Below, piece by piece: positions 18,177 to 27,220 of a DNA stretch of 64,000 bases. This DNA comes from Herbaspirillum rhizosphaerae_A (GTDB taxonomy: Bacteria; Pseudomonadota; Gammaproteobacteria; Burkholderiales; Burkholderiaceae_D). A program made the position numbers and the translations under genes. Under the pieces are notes generated by a model. That model saw only the letters and a program-made list of their open reading frames with translations, was not told where the DNA came from and did no database searches. The first letter of the stretch is position 1. The number at the start of each line of letters is the position of its first letter. The DNA is taken from assembly GCF_046025915.1 (NCBI RefSeq), contig NZ_JAQQFR010000007.1, positions 1-64,000 on the forward strand. Direction: 5' to 3'.

Positions 18177-18179
18177 ATT

Positions 18180-19043
18180 CTAAATGGCGTCGGCAAACGC
18201 ACCCTCGCTACGGCGGAAAAAAATGATTCCTGGGATCAGAAGCAACATCGTCACTAACAGCGACATCAGCAATGAATCCCAATGCAAAGGGAAACCATCA
18301 CCCAGAAGGCTCCAACGAAAACCATCGATGATTCCAACCATGGGATTAATCGAATAAAGCAGCCTCCACCGCTCCGGGACCAAGGAACTAGCGAACCCAA
18401 CTGGCGACAGGTACGCTCCCAGTTGCAGCACCACCGGCACGATATACCGAAAATCTCTGTATTTGACATTGAGTGCAGCAACCCATAAGCCACACCCCAT
18501 GATCAAACCGCAAAGTAAAATGAGGAACAGGGGCAGGAATATGATGTGCCAGTTGGGAAAATGTCCAAAAATAACTGCCAACGCAAGATAAACAAGCCCC
18601 GCTAATAGAAAGTCCACCAGACCGACCAGCAAAGTACTGACAGGCACAATAAGCCGAGGAAAATATACCTTGGATACAATATGCCCATTCGCTGTGATGC
18701 TGTTACCGGCCTCAGAGAGCGTGGTCGCAAAAAACATCCATGGCAGAAGGCCTGCAAAGACAAGCAATGCGTAAGGAGTATCGCTGGAAGGAAGTTTGGC
18801 AATTTTCCCGAAAACCAACGTAAATACAAGCATCGTTGCCAAAGGCCGAAGAATCGCCCAACTCGCGCCAATCACCGTTTGCTTATAGCGAACCAGTACA
18901 TCCCGCCACACGAGTAAGGCCAGCAATTCGCGAAAACTCCAGAAGTCGCGCCAATAATGGCTATGGTCCGGATTCGCAGAAATGACAATCTCGGGACTAT
19001 TGGCGGACGTTATTGACGATGGATTAATACCGTTCGTTGACAT
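18180..19043 (-). CDS. wzm: O-antigen ABC exporter permease
   Basis: 287-aa ABC-2 type membrane protein with about six helices and the RDVLVRYKQTVIGASWAILRP cytoplasmic segment typical of Wzm/TagG permeases. It forms the channel through which Wzt drives undecaprenyl-linked polysaccharide. The start is ATG 19043, which overlaps the ColD-type gene stop as TGATG; a TTG one codon earlier is less likely. Only 3 bases separate its stop from the wzt start. Confidence 0.92.
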   Translation of the reverse strand: MSTNGINPSSITSANSPEIVISANPDHSHYWRDFWSFRELLALLVWRDVLVRYKQTVIGASWAILRPLATMLVFTLVFGKIAKLPSSDTPYALLVFAGLLPWMFFATTLSEAGNSITANGHIVSKVYFPRLIVPVSTLLVGLVDFLLAGLVYLALAVIFGHFPNWHIIFLPLFLILLCGLIMGCGLWVAALNVKYRDFRYIVPVVLQLGAYLSPVGFASSLVPERWRLLYSINPMVGIIDGFRWSLLGDGFPLHWDSLLMSLLVTMLLLIPGIIFFRRSEGAFADAI

Positions 19044-20218
19044 CAACGCGCCGCCAATGTTTTGAGCGACGCGCGCAATACGTCAAGTTCGGTACTCAGC
19101 GGGTAATGATGATTACCAATAAACAAACCCTGAGAATCGATCTCATCAGCATTATTTAAGGTCCCGTGAATACTGTAGTCAAACCAGCGGAGAACCTCGT
19201 TTTTGGCAAAATTACCCGCTACGATTGGTCGGACGTCAACGCCGCTTGCCGACAATGTTGCCGCGACATCGGCACGTGTAAATGGCGCATCTTTATCAAC
19301 AATCATGCTGAACCCGAACCAACTGCTTTCGCCAATTTCGCGCTGGGGAGTCAGATAGGGGAACTCGGCGATCAAGTTCAGAAATGCTTCTGCGTTACGG
19401 CGACGCGCGACAATCATTCCCGGCAATTTTTTCAGTTGAGGCAATCCGATCGCACCGCTTAGCTCCAGTGGGCGGACGTTGTAGCCCGGCAAGATAAAGC
19501 GGAAAGACTCCACGAAAGGGTCGTCGCTCTTGGTACCCGACACAAAATTATGCTTCGGTAAATTACGCGTCCATCCATGAGCTCTCAGGGACAGCAAGAT
19601 ATGATATAGCTCTTCATCGTCTGTCACCACCATGCCACCTTCCATCGTGGAGATATGATGACTAAAGAAAGCACTGTAACTTCCCATCAAGCCAAACGTA
19701 CCAGCTTGCTTGCCATCAAAAGTGGCCCCCATGGACTCGCAATTATCTTCCAGTACCTGAATGTCACGATCTCCAATAATTGCTTGGATGCGAGCAAAAT
19801 CATTCGGATTACCCAACAGATTGACAACCATGATGGCGCGAGTTTCATCTGTCACTGCCGCAGCCAGCTGATCCAGGTCGTAATTGAGCGTTTCGCGATC
19901 AATGTCGACAAATTTCAGGCGCAATCCATACTGATACAGCGGGTAATAGGTCGTGCTCCATGAAACCGCCGGCACGATCACCTCTGCGCCAGGCAGCAAG
20001 GCACCTTCCTTGCGATAACGCAATGCACCTACCATCAGCAGATTGGCAGAAGAACCTGAATTAACCATGACGCAAAAACGACTGCCGGCAAACTCTGCAA
20101 ACGCGCGCTCGAACTCAGCAACTTTAGGTCCCATCGTGAACATACCCGAGGAAATCACTGCCTGCATGGCGGCGATTTCCTCTTGATCCCAACTTGAACT
20201 AGCCAGCGGATAAGACAT
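19043..20218 (-). CDS. colD: GDP-4-keto-6-deoxymannose 3-dehydrase (ColD type)
   Basis: 391-aa DegT/DnrJ-fold protein. With the start set at ATG 20218, residue 188 is histidine in SHHISTMEGGM, exactly where ordinary family members have the PLP-binding lysine. His188 is the catalytic base of characterised ColD, whose length (about 388 aa) also matches. ColD removes the 3-hydroxyl of GDP-4-keto-6-deoxymannose, using PLP and glutamate, on the way to GDP-L-colitose. Gmd, which makes its substrate, and a Fcl/ColC-type reductase lie directly upstream. The related enzyme RfbH also has this histidine but is longer and acts on CDP-sugars. Confidence 0.85.
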   Translation of the reverse strand: MSYPLASSSWDQEEIAAMQAVISSGMFTMGPKVAEFERAFAEFAGSRFCVMVNSGSSANLLMVGALRYRKEGALLPGAEVIVPAVSWSTTYYPLYQYGLRLKFVDIDRETLNYDLDQLAAAVTDETRAIMVVNLLGNPNDFARIQAIIGDRDIQVLEDNCESMGATFDGKQAGTFGLMGSYSAFFSHHISTMEGGMVVTDDEELYHILLSLRAHGWTRNLPKHNFVSGTKSDDPFVESFRFILPGYNVRPLELSGAIGLPQLKKLPGMIVARRRNAEAFLNLIAEFPYLTPQREIGESSWFGFSMIVDKDAPFTRADVAATLSASGVDVRPIVAGNFAKNEVLRWFDYSIHGTLNNADEIDSQGLFIGNHHYPLSTELDVLRASLKTLAAR

Positions 20219-21152
20219 TAGCAACTCCAGATTCTAAATAATATGAATAAGTGGCTCGAAGACCATCTTCGAGCGAGGTTTCTGCACTCCAGCCCCAATC
20301 TTGGGCGCGCGACACGTCGGTAAGCTTACGCATCATGCCGACCGGCTTAGTGAGATCATGTTCAAACTCGCCGGTGTAACCCACAATCTGCGCGCCAACG
20401 CGATAATAATCATTGACCGCAAAGTCATGGCCCAACCCGACATTCATGAGATTTGGCAAGGTGTCAAAGCGATCTATGGCCGAGAGAATTGCATTCGCCA
20501 GATCACCGGCGTACATGAATTCACGACGTGCGCTGCCGTCTCCCCAAATATCTACTGCAGCCACACCATTCTCTTTAGCGCGATGCAGCTTATGGATAAC
20601 TGCAGGCACAAGATGAGAGTGAGCCGGATCGAATTTGTCATACCTACCATACAGATTGCATGGAATAAGCGTCTTATAGTGATACTCAGGGTTCTCGCGC
20701 TGAATGTAATCACACAGTCGCGCGACGGCGCATTTTGCGATTGCATACCCCTCGTTGGTCGGCTCCAGCGCACCGCTTAGCACATCCTCTTCGCGCAGAG
20801 CATCCGGGCTATTGCGTGGATACATGCACGAACTACCAAGATTGATCAACTGCTTGATCCCAGCGTCGCGTGCAGCCATGATCAAGTTTTGGCCCATATC
20901 CCAGTTTTGAACAAGAAACAGAACCGGCTCGCGAAGATTTGCCTGAATGCCGCCCACCCGGCCGGCTGCATGAATTACGCAATCGGGCTTGAGGTACTTG
21001 AGATAGCTTGATACAGCCAACCGGTCCATGAGATCCAATTCACGACTGGAAGGCGCGATGATCTCGACATTTCGGGCGGCTGCGACTTCGAGCAAATTTC
21101 GCCCGACCATGCCGCCCCCCCCGGTCAACAAAATCTTTGATTTTGCTGACAT
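20199..21152 (-). CDS. GDP-L-colitose synthase or GDP-L-fucose synthase (ColC/Fcl family)
   Basis: 317-aa epimerase/reductase. NADP-binding TGGGGMVGRN is at the N-terminus, GSSCMYP carries the serine and cysteine, YAIAK the Tyr-Lys pair, and HSHLVPA the histidine used in epimerisation. Fcl turns GDP-4-keto-6-deoxymannose into GDP-L-fucose; its homologue ColC makes GDP-L-colitose from the ColD product. Sequence motifs do not separate the two. Because only one such gene is present beside colD, ColC is favoured, but dual use or fucose production cannot be excluded. Its end overlaps colD by 20 bases. Confidence 0.85.
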   Translation of the reverse strand: MSAKSKILLTGGGGMVGRNLLEVAAARNVEIIAPSSRELDLMDRLAVSSYLKYLKPDCVIHAAGRVGGIQANLREPVLFLVQNWDMGQNLIMAARDAGIKQLINLGSSCMYPRNSPDALREEDVLSGALEPTNEGYAIAKCAVARLCDYIQRENPEYHYKTLIPCNLYGRYDKFDPAHSHLVPAVIHKLHRAKENGVAAVDIWGDGSARREFMYAGDLANAILSAIDRFDTLPNLMNVGLGHDFAVNDYYRVGAQIVGYTGEFEHDLTKPVGMMRKLTDVSRAQDWGWSAETSLEDGLRATYSYYLESGVANVLSAG

Positions 21153-21155
21153 ACC

Positions 21156-22244
21156 TTAGCCTTGCCCCCGAAGCGCTTTGTGACCATGCTCTTGCACTTT
21201 AAGATCAAACTCCGCCTGCTTGAGGTCAGACTCCGCCATCTCGCGTACCAACTCGACAAATGAAGTTCTTGGCACCCAACCCAGCTTGGACTTCGCTTTG
21301 CTGGCATCACCTAACAGTGTTTCAACCTCTGTCGGTCGGAAATAGCGCGGATCAATAGCGACAATGCATTGCCCCTTTTCGTCGTATCCTTTTTCGTCAA
21401 CGCCGTCACCTTCCCAACGAATAGACATGCCCAGCTCACTAACAACAGCATTCACGAAGTCGCGCACGCTGTACTGCTGCCCTGTGGCAATAACATAATC
21501 TTCAGCCTGCTCTTGTTGCAGCATCAGCCACTGCATCTCGACATAGTCGCGAGCATGCCCCCAGTCCCGCAAAGCATTAATATTGCCGAGGTATAGACAC
21601 TCCTGCAAACCCAGTTTGATGCGAGCAAGCGCCCGGGTGATTTTACGAGTGACAAATGTTTCGCCGCGAATTGGCGACTCATGATTAAAGAGAATCCCGT
21701 TGCAGGCGTACATCCCGTAAGCCTCGCGGTAATTGACGGTAATCCAATAGGCATAAAGTTTGGCAACAGCATAAGGACTACGGGGATAGAAAGGCGTAGT
21801 TTCCTTCTGCGGCGTTTCCTGCACTAAACCATACAACTCGGACGTGGAGGCCTGGTAAAACCGGGTTTTCTTTTCCATACCCAGAATGCGGATCGCCTCC
21901 AATACACGCAAGGCGCCTAACGCATCCGAGTTCGCGGTGTATTCGGGCTCCTCAAAAGACACTGCGACATGGCTTTGCGCTGCCAAGTTATAGATTTCGT
22001 CTGGGCGAGTTTGCTGGATGATGCGGATCAGACTGGATGAATCCGTCATGTCGCCATGGTGCAAAACGAACCGCCCGTCCGAAACGTGGGGATCCTGAAA
22101 CAAATGGTCTATTCGATCCGTATTGAAGAGGGAAGTGCGTCGTTTAATGCCATGCACCTCATACCCCTTATCAAGCAAAAATTCCGCAAGATACGCACCA
22201 TCTTGACCGGTCACTCCGGTTATTAACGCGACTTTTTTGTTCAT
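21156..22244 (-). CDS. gmd: GDP-mannose 4,6-dehydratase
   Basis: 362-aa SDR enzyme forming GDP-4-keto-6-deoxy-D-mannose, the shared precursor of GDP-fucose and GDP-colitose. TGVTGQDGAYLAEFL is the Gmd-specific NADP site, STSELYG holds Thr/Ser and Glu, and YAVAK the catalytic pair. The start is ATG 22244 (MNKKVALITG); an upstream in-frame start would add 17 residues not expected in the family. Only 3 bases separate it from the next gene. It is the first gene of the colitose/exporter transcription unit. Confidence 0.95.
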   Translation of the reverse strand: MNKKVALITGVTGQDGAYLAEFLLDKGYEVHGIKRRTSLFNTDRIDHLFQDPHVSDGRFVLHHGDMTDSSSLIRIIQQTRPDEIYNLAAQSHVAVSFEEPEYTANSDALGALRVLEAIRILGMEKKTRFYQASTSELYGLVQETPQKETTPFYPRSPYAVAKLYAYWITVNYREAYGMYACNGILFNHESPIRGETFVTRKITRALARIKLGLQECLYLGNINALRDWGHARDYVEMQWLMLQQEQAEDYVIATGQQYSVRDFVNAVVSELGMSIRWEGDGVDEKGYDEKGQCIVAIDPRYFRPTEVETLLGDASKAKSKLGWVPRTSFVELVREMAESDLKQAEFDLKVQEHGHKALRGQG

Positions 22245-23385
22245 AGTATTCACTTTTTCCCTAAGTATCTTCAAACCGCTCAACGTTAACTTCACTGTCG
22301 GCCTGCGCTACCGTTACGAGCTAACATGTAAGGGATTTCCCGGTTCTTGAGTAACCCCATAGAAATACTCGCCTACAACACCTCTTTAGATGCAAGACGG
22401 TAGCCCGCAACACCAAAATCACTCGCAATAGCCAAGAACAACTCACGTGGCGGCAGGAAGACCGAAATCCCGCAACACCGCCAATCATCAATTGGAGCGG
22501 GGCTATCAGACAATCTTGCATGCATTTGGCTGAATACCAAACGGCGGGTTGCCGCCAAACCGGCACATATGACACCCAGACCACGTTCGGCATGCCCCAT
22601 TGAGGTTTTACAAGTGCGTGCGCGCCGCAAAACAGGCGGCAGCGCAGGGCGAAATTATACAGCACGGGGAGGAGGCTGGCGACCTCCACGACCCGCACAA
22701 CGTACAGCACGACTTCAGAACTTTCAGTCCGGCGTGCGAGCAAAACCTCACAAACCGGGATTAGCGCCCCCACCGAACAAGCAAACCCCAAACTTGGGAA
22801 TGAAGTTGGTAAAGCTTGCGCACAAAGTGCTTAGCGTTGAAAGCCGCTCCACGCACGCAAACGGGACGGCGGTGGCAAGAGCCCTCACAAGGAGCGGCAT
22901 GGAGCGAGCCAACACAAGCAAAGCGGCAAGGCACGATAGAAGGACTCGCAATCAGCCTACTATCAGAAAGATGGAACGACTGGACTACGCCACACACGGA
23001 AAAATTTCCGATAGAAGTTCAAAAGCGGCAACATAAACCGCCAATCCCCCCGCATGCTCCAATGCAATACAAAGACCGCACCCCAACAGCCTCGATAATC
23101 CAGGGCGGCATTTCGCACTTTTCAGCAATATCCAGCTGTTGTTGCCAACATACAAACAAGCACCCAGAGGCAGCCTAAAAACGCTTATTTATTGCAATGA
23201 CAACTCGCGCCAAGTCTAGTACGGAGCCAGTAGTTTTTTGTGTAAAATGTCAGATACTTGCAGCCTGGACAATAAACAGAGCACAGTAGATCAGCGCTTT
23301 GAGTCGACAATTCATCAAGAAATTTAGACTTCCAACCAATTGTGGGATTTTTACAAGCGCGCCTAAATTACATACAAGGGAAACA
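22245..23385. other. 1.1-kb divergent intergenic region without a supported gene
   Basis: This stretch separates gmd (minus strand) from the glycosyltransferase gene at 23386 (plus strand), so it must hold promoters for both directions. Open frames of up to about 156 codons exist on both strands, but their translations are rich in Arg, Cys or Pro and match no family I know. I see no convincing -35/-10 pair. The segment nearest gmd contains an ops-like octamer. The middle part is GC-rich and the last 250 bases AT-rich, which suggests a composition boundary near 23.1 kb. Confidence 0.5.
22306..22313 (-). promoter_or_regulatory. possible ops-like element upstream of gmd
   Basis: The minus strand reads CGGTAGCG about 60 bases before the gmd start, matching the core of the ops/JUMPstart element (GGCGGTAG) used by RfaH-type elongation factors in long polysaccharide operons. 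The flanking bases do not match well. An 8-base match could be chance, and RfaH dependence is not established for this group. Confidence 0.2.
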
Positions 23386-24381
23386 ATGAAAGGCAAAAAA
23401 ACAAGTTTTGCTCTTTGGGGATTAATGCTAATTATGCTTGGCATTTTTGGCTATTTAATAGGCGCAATAATGGGTGCAATAATGGCCGCCCTACGATTGT
23501 TTCTGCCATTAAGTCATCACGTAAAAGATGTTGTTGAAATCATCATTTGGTATAGCGCAACGCCTGTTATTTTTGGTGTTGTGCTGATAACCATTGATCT
23601 GATTTTCGTTGTCCCATCGAAAAGAAATAGAAAAAAACTTCGAAATGAGCCAATTGAAAATACAAAAATCACTGTTGTACTGACGGCCTACAATGATCAG
23701 GAAAGCATTGGCAGTTCGGTAAGAGATTTTTTAGAAAATAAACTGGTACAAAGAGTTATCGTTATTAGCAACAACAGCAGCGACCAAACAATGGAAGTCG
23801 CCGCAAACGCTGGAGCCATTGTCTATAACGAAGAGAAGCAAGGCTACGGTGCCTGCGTAATGCGCGCACTGTCTGAAGCTTCAAAATATGAGGACACCGA
23901 AATCGTCGCACTCTGTGAAGGCGACATGACATTCAGAGCCTACGATTTACCAAAATTCGTAGCGTATTTGCCGCACGCTGATATTGTCAATGGCACCCGC
24001 ATCGTTGAACAATTACAACAAGCAGAAACGCAGCTTTCCATGTTTATGCATTACGGCAATTTTGCAGTCGCAAAGCTGCTGGAAGCCAAATACCTCGGAG
24101 ATGCCACGCTTAGTGATGTGGGCACAACTTACAAGGTCATTCGCTCAAACTCTCTCCGCATACTACTTAAACAAATCGATTCCAAAGTCAATCTGGAATT
24201 CAATCCATATTTTCTAGAGCAAGCAATCCGGAATGGTTTTTCAGTATTGGAGTGCCCCATAACATTTCACCCTCGCGTAGGCATCAGCAAGGGTGGGAAT
24301 ATATCAAATCGTGTCGCGCTGCGAGTGGGGGTGCGGATGATTGTTGGAATTATCATTGGCTGGAGTGCGATAACATCATGA
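23386..24381 (+). CDS. polyprenyl-phosphate-type glycosyltransferase family 2 with N-terminal membrane helices
   Basis: 331-aa protein. Two membrane helices (about residues 10-40 and 50-75) precede a DPM1/GtrB-like GT-A domain with VVLTAYNDQE, SNNSSDQT, a GYGACV loop and CEGDMTF as the metal site. Members of this group load a sugar onto dolichyl- or undecaprenyl-phosphate. The start ATG 23386 follows an AAGGGA ribosome-binding site; upstream in-frame codons add no recognised sequence. AT-rich compared with the core genes. The last codons overlap the methyltransferase start (ATGA). It heads a four-gene cassette on the + strand. Confidence 0.8.
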   Translation: MKGKKTSFALWGLMLIMLGIFGYLIGAIMGAIMAALRLFLPLSHHVKDVVEIIIWYSATPVIFGVVLITIDLIFVVPSKRNRKKLRNEPIENTKITVVLTAYNDQESIGSSVRDFLENKLVQRVIVISNNSSDQTMEVAANAGAIVYNEEKQGYGACVMRALSEASKYEDTEIVALCEGDMTFRAYDLPKFVAYLPHADIVNGTRIVEQLQQAETQLSMFMHYGNFAVAKLLEAKYLGDATLSDVGTTYKVIRSNSLRILLKQIDSKVNLEFNPYFLEQAIRNGFSVLECPITFHPRVGISKGGNISNRVALRVGVRMIVGIIIGWSAITS

Positions 24382-25031
24382 ATGTCCAGGGTTATCACGA
24401 ATCGCGGTTTCAACACTCAACACAAAGAGATGTTGTCTGGAAAACGCTTATTCAGGCAGTTTTTCAAAAAATGTCTCCCACGGGAGGAACCGTACTTGAA
24501 CTCGGCGCTGGTTATTGTGAATTCATAAACAACATAACTGCAGCAAAAAAAATTGCCGTCGATCTTTGGCCGCAATTTCCCAGCTATGCAAACAAAGATG
24601 TTCAGGCTGTCGTGGGTGAGGTGTCAAACTTAGATTTTGTAACGAATACGTCCGTTGACACGGTGTTCGCAAGTAATTTATTCGAGCATCTGGACCAGGA
24701 TGAGTTCGCCGCGTGCCTAAGCGAAATAAAACGAAAATTGACAGCCAATGGGCGGCTCATAATTATGCAGCCCAATTATCGTTATGCGAGCACCGAATAT
24801 TTTGATGACTATACGCACAAGGCAATTTGGTCCCATGTTTCCATCCGAGATTTTTTGGATGCGCATGGATTTGATGTCACCGATTTGCAGCCACGTTTTC
24901 TCCCACTATCGATGAAATCAAGACTTCCTTCATGGCCCATACTAATCAAGACTTACTTGAAATCGCCATTTAAATTCATGGGCAAACAAATGCTTGTGGT
25001 GGCACAAGTCAAGAAGTCGGGCGCCCTATGA
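24378..25031 (+). CDS. class I SAM-dependent methyltransferase
   Basis: 217-aa protein with the SAM-binding motif VLELGAGYCEF near residue 37, an acidic second motif (AVDLW) and FEHLDQDEF after strand 4, as in the Methyltransf_11 group. The start ATG 24378 overlaps the glycosyltransferase stop. Its own stop overlaps the next gene by 4 bases, so the cassette is tightly coupled. It may methylate a sugar or the lipid-linked intermediate; this is inferred from position only. Confidence 0.78.
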   Translation: MNVQGYHESRFQHSTQRDVVWKTLIQAVFQKMSPTGGTVLELGAGYCEFINNITAAKKIAVDLWPQFPSYANKDVQAVVGEVSNLDFVTNTSVDTVFASNLFEHLDQDEFAACLSEIKRKLTANGRLIIMQPNYRYASTEYFDDYTHKAIWSHVSIRDFLDAHGFDVTDLQPRFLPLSMKSRLPSWPILIKTYLKSPFKFMGKQMLVVAQVKKSGAL

Positions 25032-25384
25032 ATGGCGGATATGTCGTTGCATTAATTGTCGCTATTGCTGCGGCCTTTGGACAAATCGTGCTCAAAATGG
25101 CTGTCGAACGGCACAAAAATAATGTCGCTGAAAAAATATTGAGCGGAATATTATTTGAACCACGCTTATGGCTGGGAATAGCAATTTACGCGATTTGCTC
25201 CGCGGCATGGCTGTGGGTTTTGTCCAAATGCGACGTTTCCAGCGTTTATCCATTGCTAAGCTTAAGTTTCGCTTTGGTGCCTATCTTTGCGTATTTTTTT
25301 TTGCGCGAGCCAATTTCGATGGCGCAGTGGTTTTCAATCGGACTAATAATGTTCGGAGTAATTGCTCTCAGGCTTTTTAGCTAA
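25028..25384 (+). CDS. small four-helix EamA/SMR-like membrane protein, ArnE-like flippase candidate
   Basis: 118-aa protein made almost wholly of four membrane helices, with a conserved YPLLSLSFALVPIFAY segment and a basic/aromatic FLREPIS loop as in ArnE/ArnF and other EamA half-size proteins. ArnE-type proteins flip undecaprenyl-phosphate-linked aminoarabinose. Here the neighbour is a polyprenyl-phosphate GT2 and a large multi-spanning protein, so flipping of a lipid-linked sugar is the likely role. Confidence 0.75.
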   Translation: MNGGYVVALIVAIAAAFGQIVLKMAVERHKNNVAEKILSGILFEPRLWLGIAIYAICSAAWLWVLSKCDVSSVYPLLSLSFALVPIFAYFFLREPISMAQWFSIGLIMFGVIALRLFS

Positions 25385-25492
25385 CAACGCAACAATCCGG
25401 TGGATTGCGTCTATTTGAGCAGTAAGCCCCAATTCGAATAAGCCAATGACCGCAATGTGCGCGATCTGCCAGCTAGAGGTTCAGAAAAAAAT

Positions 25493-27055
25493 ATGAATAA
25501 GCCCTCAAACAACATTATTCACCACAACAATTCGGTGCCATTTCGAGTTGATGTCGCGTTATTGCTATTACTTGTCATAGGCTGGGCTTTAGTGCTGTTC
25601 CGTATGTGGGGCGGGGGGTTTACTGGCGGTGATGAAGGCTTCACGGCATCTGCCGCCTACCATTACAACGGCGTGTTCGGCGCAGCCAAAGTCCTGGCGG
25701 AATCACAAGGACGGTTTTACCAATTATTTATCTTCCCGCTCGCTCAAATTCCCTATTTGTTTGACAGTTTGGCTTGGACGAATTCACTCAGAATATTATC
25801 CAGCGCAAGCGCTGTAATTGCTTTCTATTATTTTACCCAAGTGCTATTCGGAAGGATATTAGCGCTGCTGTCGGGTTTTATTCTCCTGGCACTACAAGAC
25901 ACCGTCGGTAGTGGCTATAACCCCTTTCACGCCCTTCCGCTCTGGTTCAACCTCGGCATTACGCTGTTCTTTTTCAGCCTGTATTTATTCACACAGGCCG
26001 TTAGCAGAGGCAAGCCAACAACATTAGCCTATACAATTTTTTTTACTAGCCTGCTCACTTATGAAGCAATGCTCCTCTACGCATTGGCATTTGTTTTATT
26101 GTGGCTTCATTTATCTCCCCCCAAAAAGGTAGCAGGAGATACATGGCGGATGTATTTGAACGAATTTAGAAAAAATAATATCGGGTTGTTCGTTTCCACT
26201 GGAAGCTACCTACTTCTGTATGCCATATATAGAATGATCTACGGATCTAGCTATGCTGGCGCGCAAGGATTAAGCTGGTCCAATACACACGATGTTTTAT
26301 ATACGGTCTATGCATTTTCCGTTAATGGAATCTACATCCGGGGATTGCGTGATTGGTTTTGGGATCTATCACTCCCCGCAAGCCACATTAGCGTAATCGT
26401 TGCAGTAGGAATGGCATTTTGTATTTTTCTGCAGGCATTTTCGCCTAAAAAAACGAGCGGCATAATTAGTTTCAAATGCATTTTATCCATAGTCCTGTTT
26501 ATTTTTATACCAAATATTTTATTTGGTTTAACAGAGCGCTACCGAGGATGGGCCACCAAAGGCCCTTACTATATCGGCAGCTATTTCAGCAGTTTTGCCA
26601 TATGCCTGGCTTTGGCGGTGGCTATTGTTTTCTTGTTGACATACACATCAAAAAAATTATTTATTACATTTTTTTCCAACGGTATTGCCGTGTTGCTTGC
26701 ATCAAGCATCGCATTCGGCGCATATCTGAATCATTACCAGTCAGTCTCATTTTTCGACAAAAGTCGGAATGATGCACGGCGTTCTTCCTCAATGGCGGCA
26801 TTAGGTGACGCGCTCCATTCGCGCAATATCGGTCCATTTTCTACTCTGTGCATTACGAGCCTCATGGCTGATGCAGATCCATATGATTATTGGTCGTTTT
26901 TTATTTCAAAGCGGGCAAAATATCCAGTGAAGGTCATGTTGGGGAAAACCAATAAAAAATGCGAGGCCTATATTGAACCTGATGGCACTGATTACAAACT
27001 GCTATCGCCTGCCGGAAAGGTAATTTGGAGCGATACGCGCCAGGGACCTCACTGA
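25493..27055 (+). CDS. large multi-spanning membrane protein, GT-C glycosyltransferase candidate
   Basis: 520-aa protein with about ten to twelve predicted membrane helices and a soluble C-terminal tail of about 100 residues. The first extracytoplasmic loop contains GGDEGF, an acidic motif in the place where GT-C enzymes (ArnT, Gtr) keep catalytic Asp/Glu. No closer family is recognised. The ATG at 25493 is chosen over an upstream GTG at 25457. AT-rich composition and order in the cassette fit a periplasmic glycosyltransferase using the lipid-linked sugar made by the preceding genes. Confidence 0.65.
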   Translation: MNKPSNNIIHHNNSVPFRVDVALLLLLVIGWALVLFRMWGGGFTGGDEGFTASAAYHYNGVFGAAKVLAESQGRFYQLFIFPLAQIPYLFDSLAWTNSLRILSSASAVIAFYYFTQVLFGRILALLSGFILLALQDTVGSGYNPFHALPLWFNLGITLFFFSLYLFTQAVSRGKPTTLAYTIFFTSLLTYEAMLLYALAFVLLWLHLSPPKKVAGDTWRMYLNEFRKNNIGLFVSTGSYLLLYAIYRMIYGSSYAGAQGLSWSNTHDVLYTVYAFSVNGIYIRGLRDWFWDLSLPASHISVIVAVGMAFCIFLQAFSPKKTSGIISFKCILSIVLFIFIPNILFGLTERYRGWATKGPYYIGSYFSSFAICLALAVAIVFLLTYTSKKLFITFFSNGIAVLLASSIAFGAYLNHYQSVSFFDKSRNDARRSSSMAALGDALHSRNIGPFSTLCITSLMADADPYDYWSFFISKRAKYPVKVMLGKTNKKCEAYIEPDGTDYKLLSPAGKVIWSDTRQGPH

Positions 27056-27090
27056 CATTTTTCAAGCGCGTTTTGTAAAACCTGCTCACT

Positions 27091-27204
27091 TTATGCGGCG
27101 GGCAACGCTACTTTTTTTTGCAGAACGTCTTTCAGCACAAGAATATCCAACGCTTGTTCGGCAACGAGACGTTTGAGCTTCTGATTCTCTGAGTTCTGCC
27201 GCAT
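27091..27204 (-). mobile_element. IS3-family orfA remnant (C-terminal part)
   Basis: A 37-codon frame reads MRQNSENQKLKRLVAEQA and continues through LVLKDVLQKK to a TAA. This is the leucine-zipper end of IS3-family OrfA. The N-terminal helix-turn-helix is missing, and a stop codon lies directly upstream. It points in the opposite direction to the orfB remnant immediately beside it, so the element has been rearranged as well as decayed. Confidence 0.75.
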
Positions 27205-27220
27205 TTAAGGATAGCCCGCA

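Noticed and set aside
19043..20218. Ordinary PLP-lysine sugar aminotransferase
   Set aside because: The lysine position holds histidine (His188), and the surrounding HHISTMEGG motif fits the 3-dehydrase ColD instead.
22321..22791. 156-codon open frame on the minus strand upstream of gmd, and a 155-codon frame on the plus strand at 22569-23036
   Set aside because: The translations are biased (Cys/Val/Arg-rich or Arg/Pro/Thr-rich), overlap on opposite strands, and show no family motif or good ribosome-binding site.
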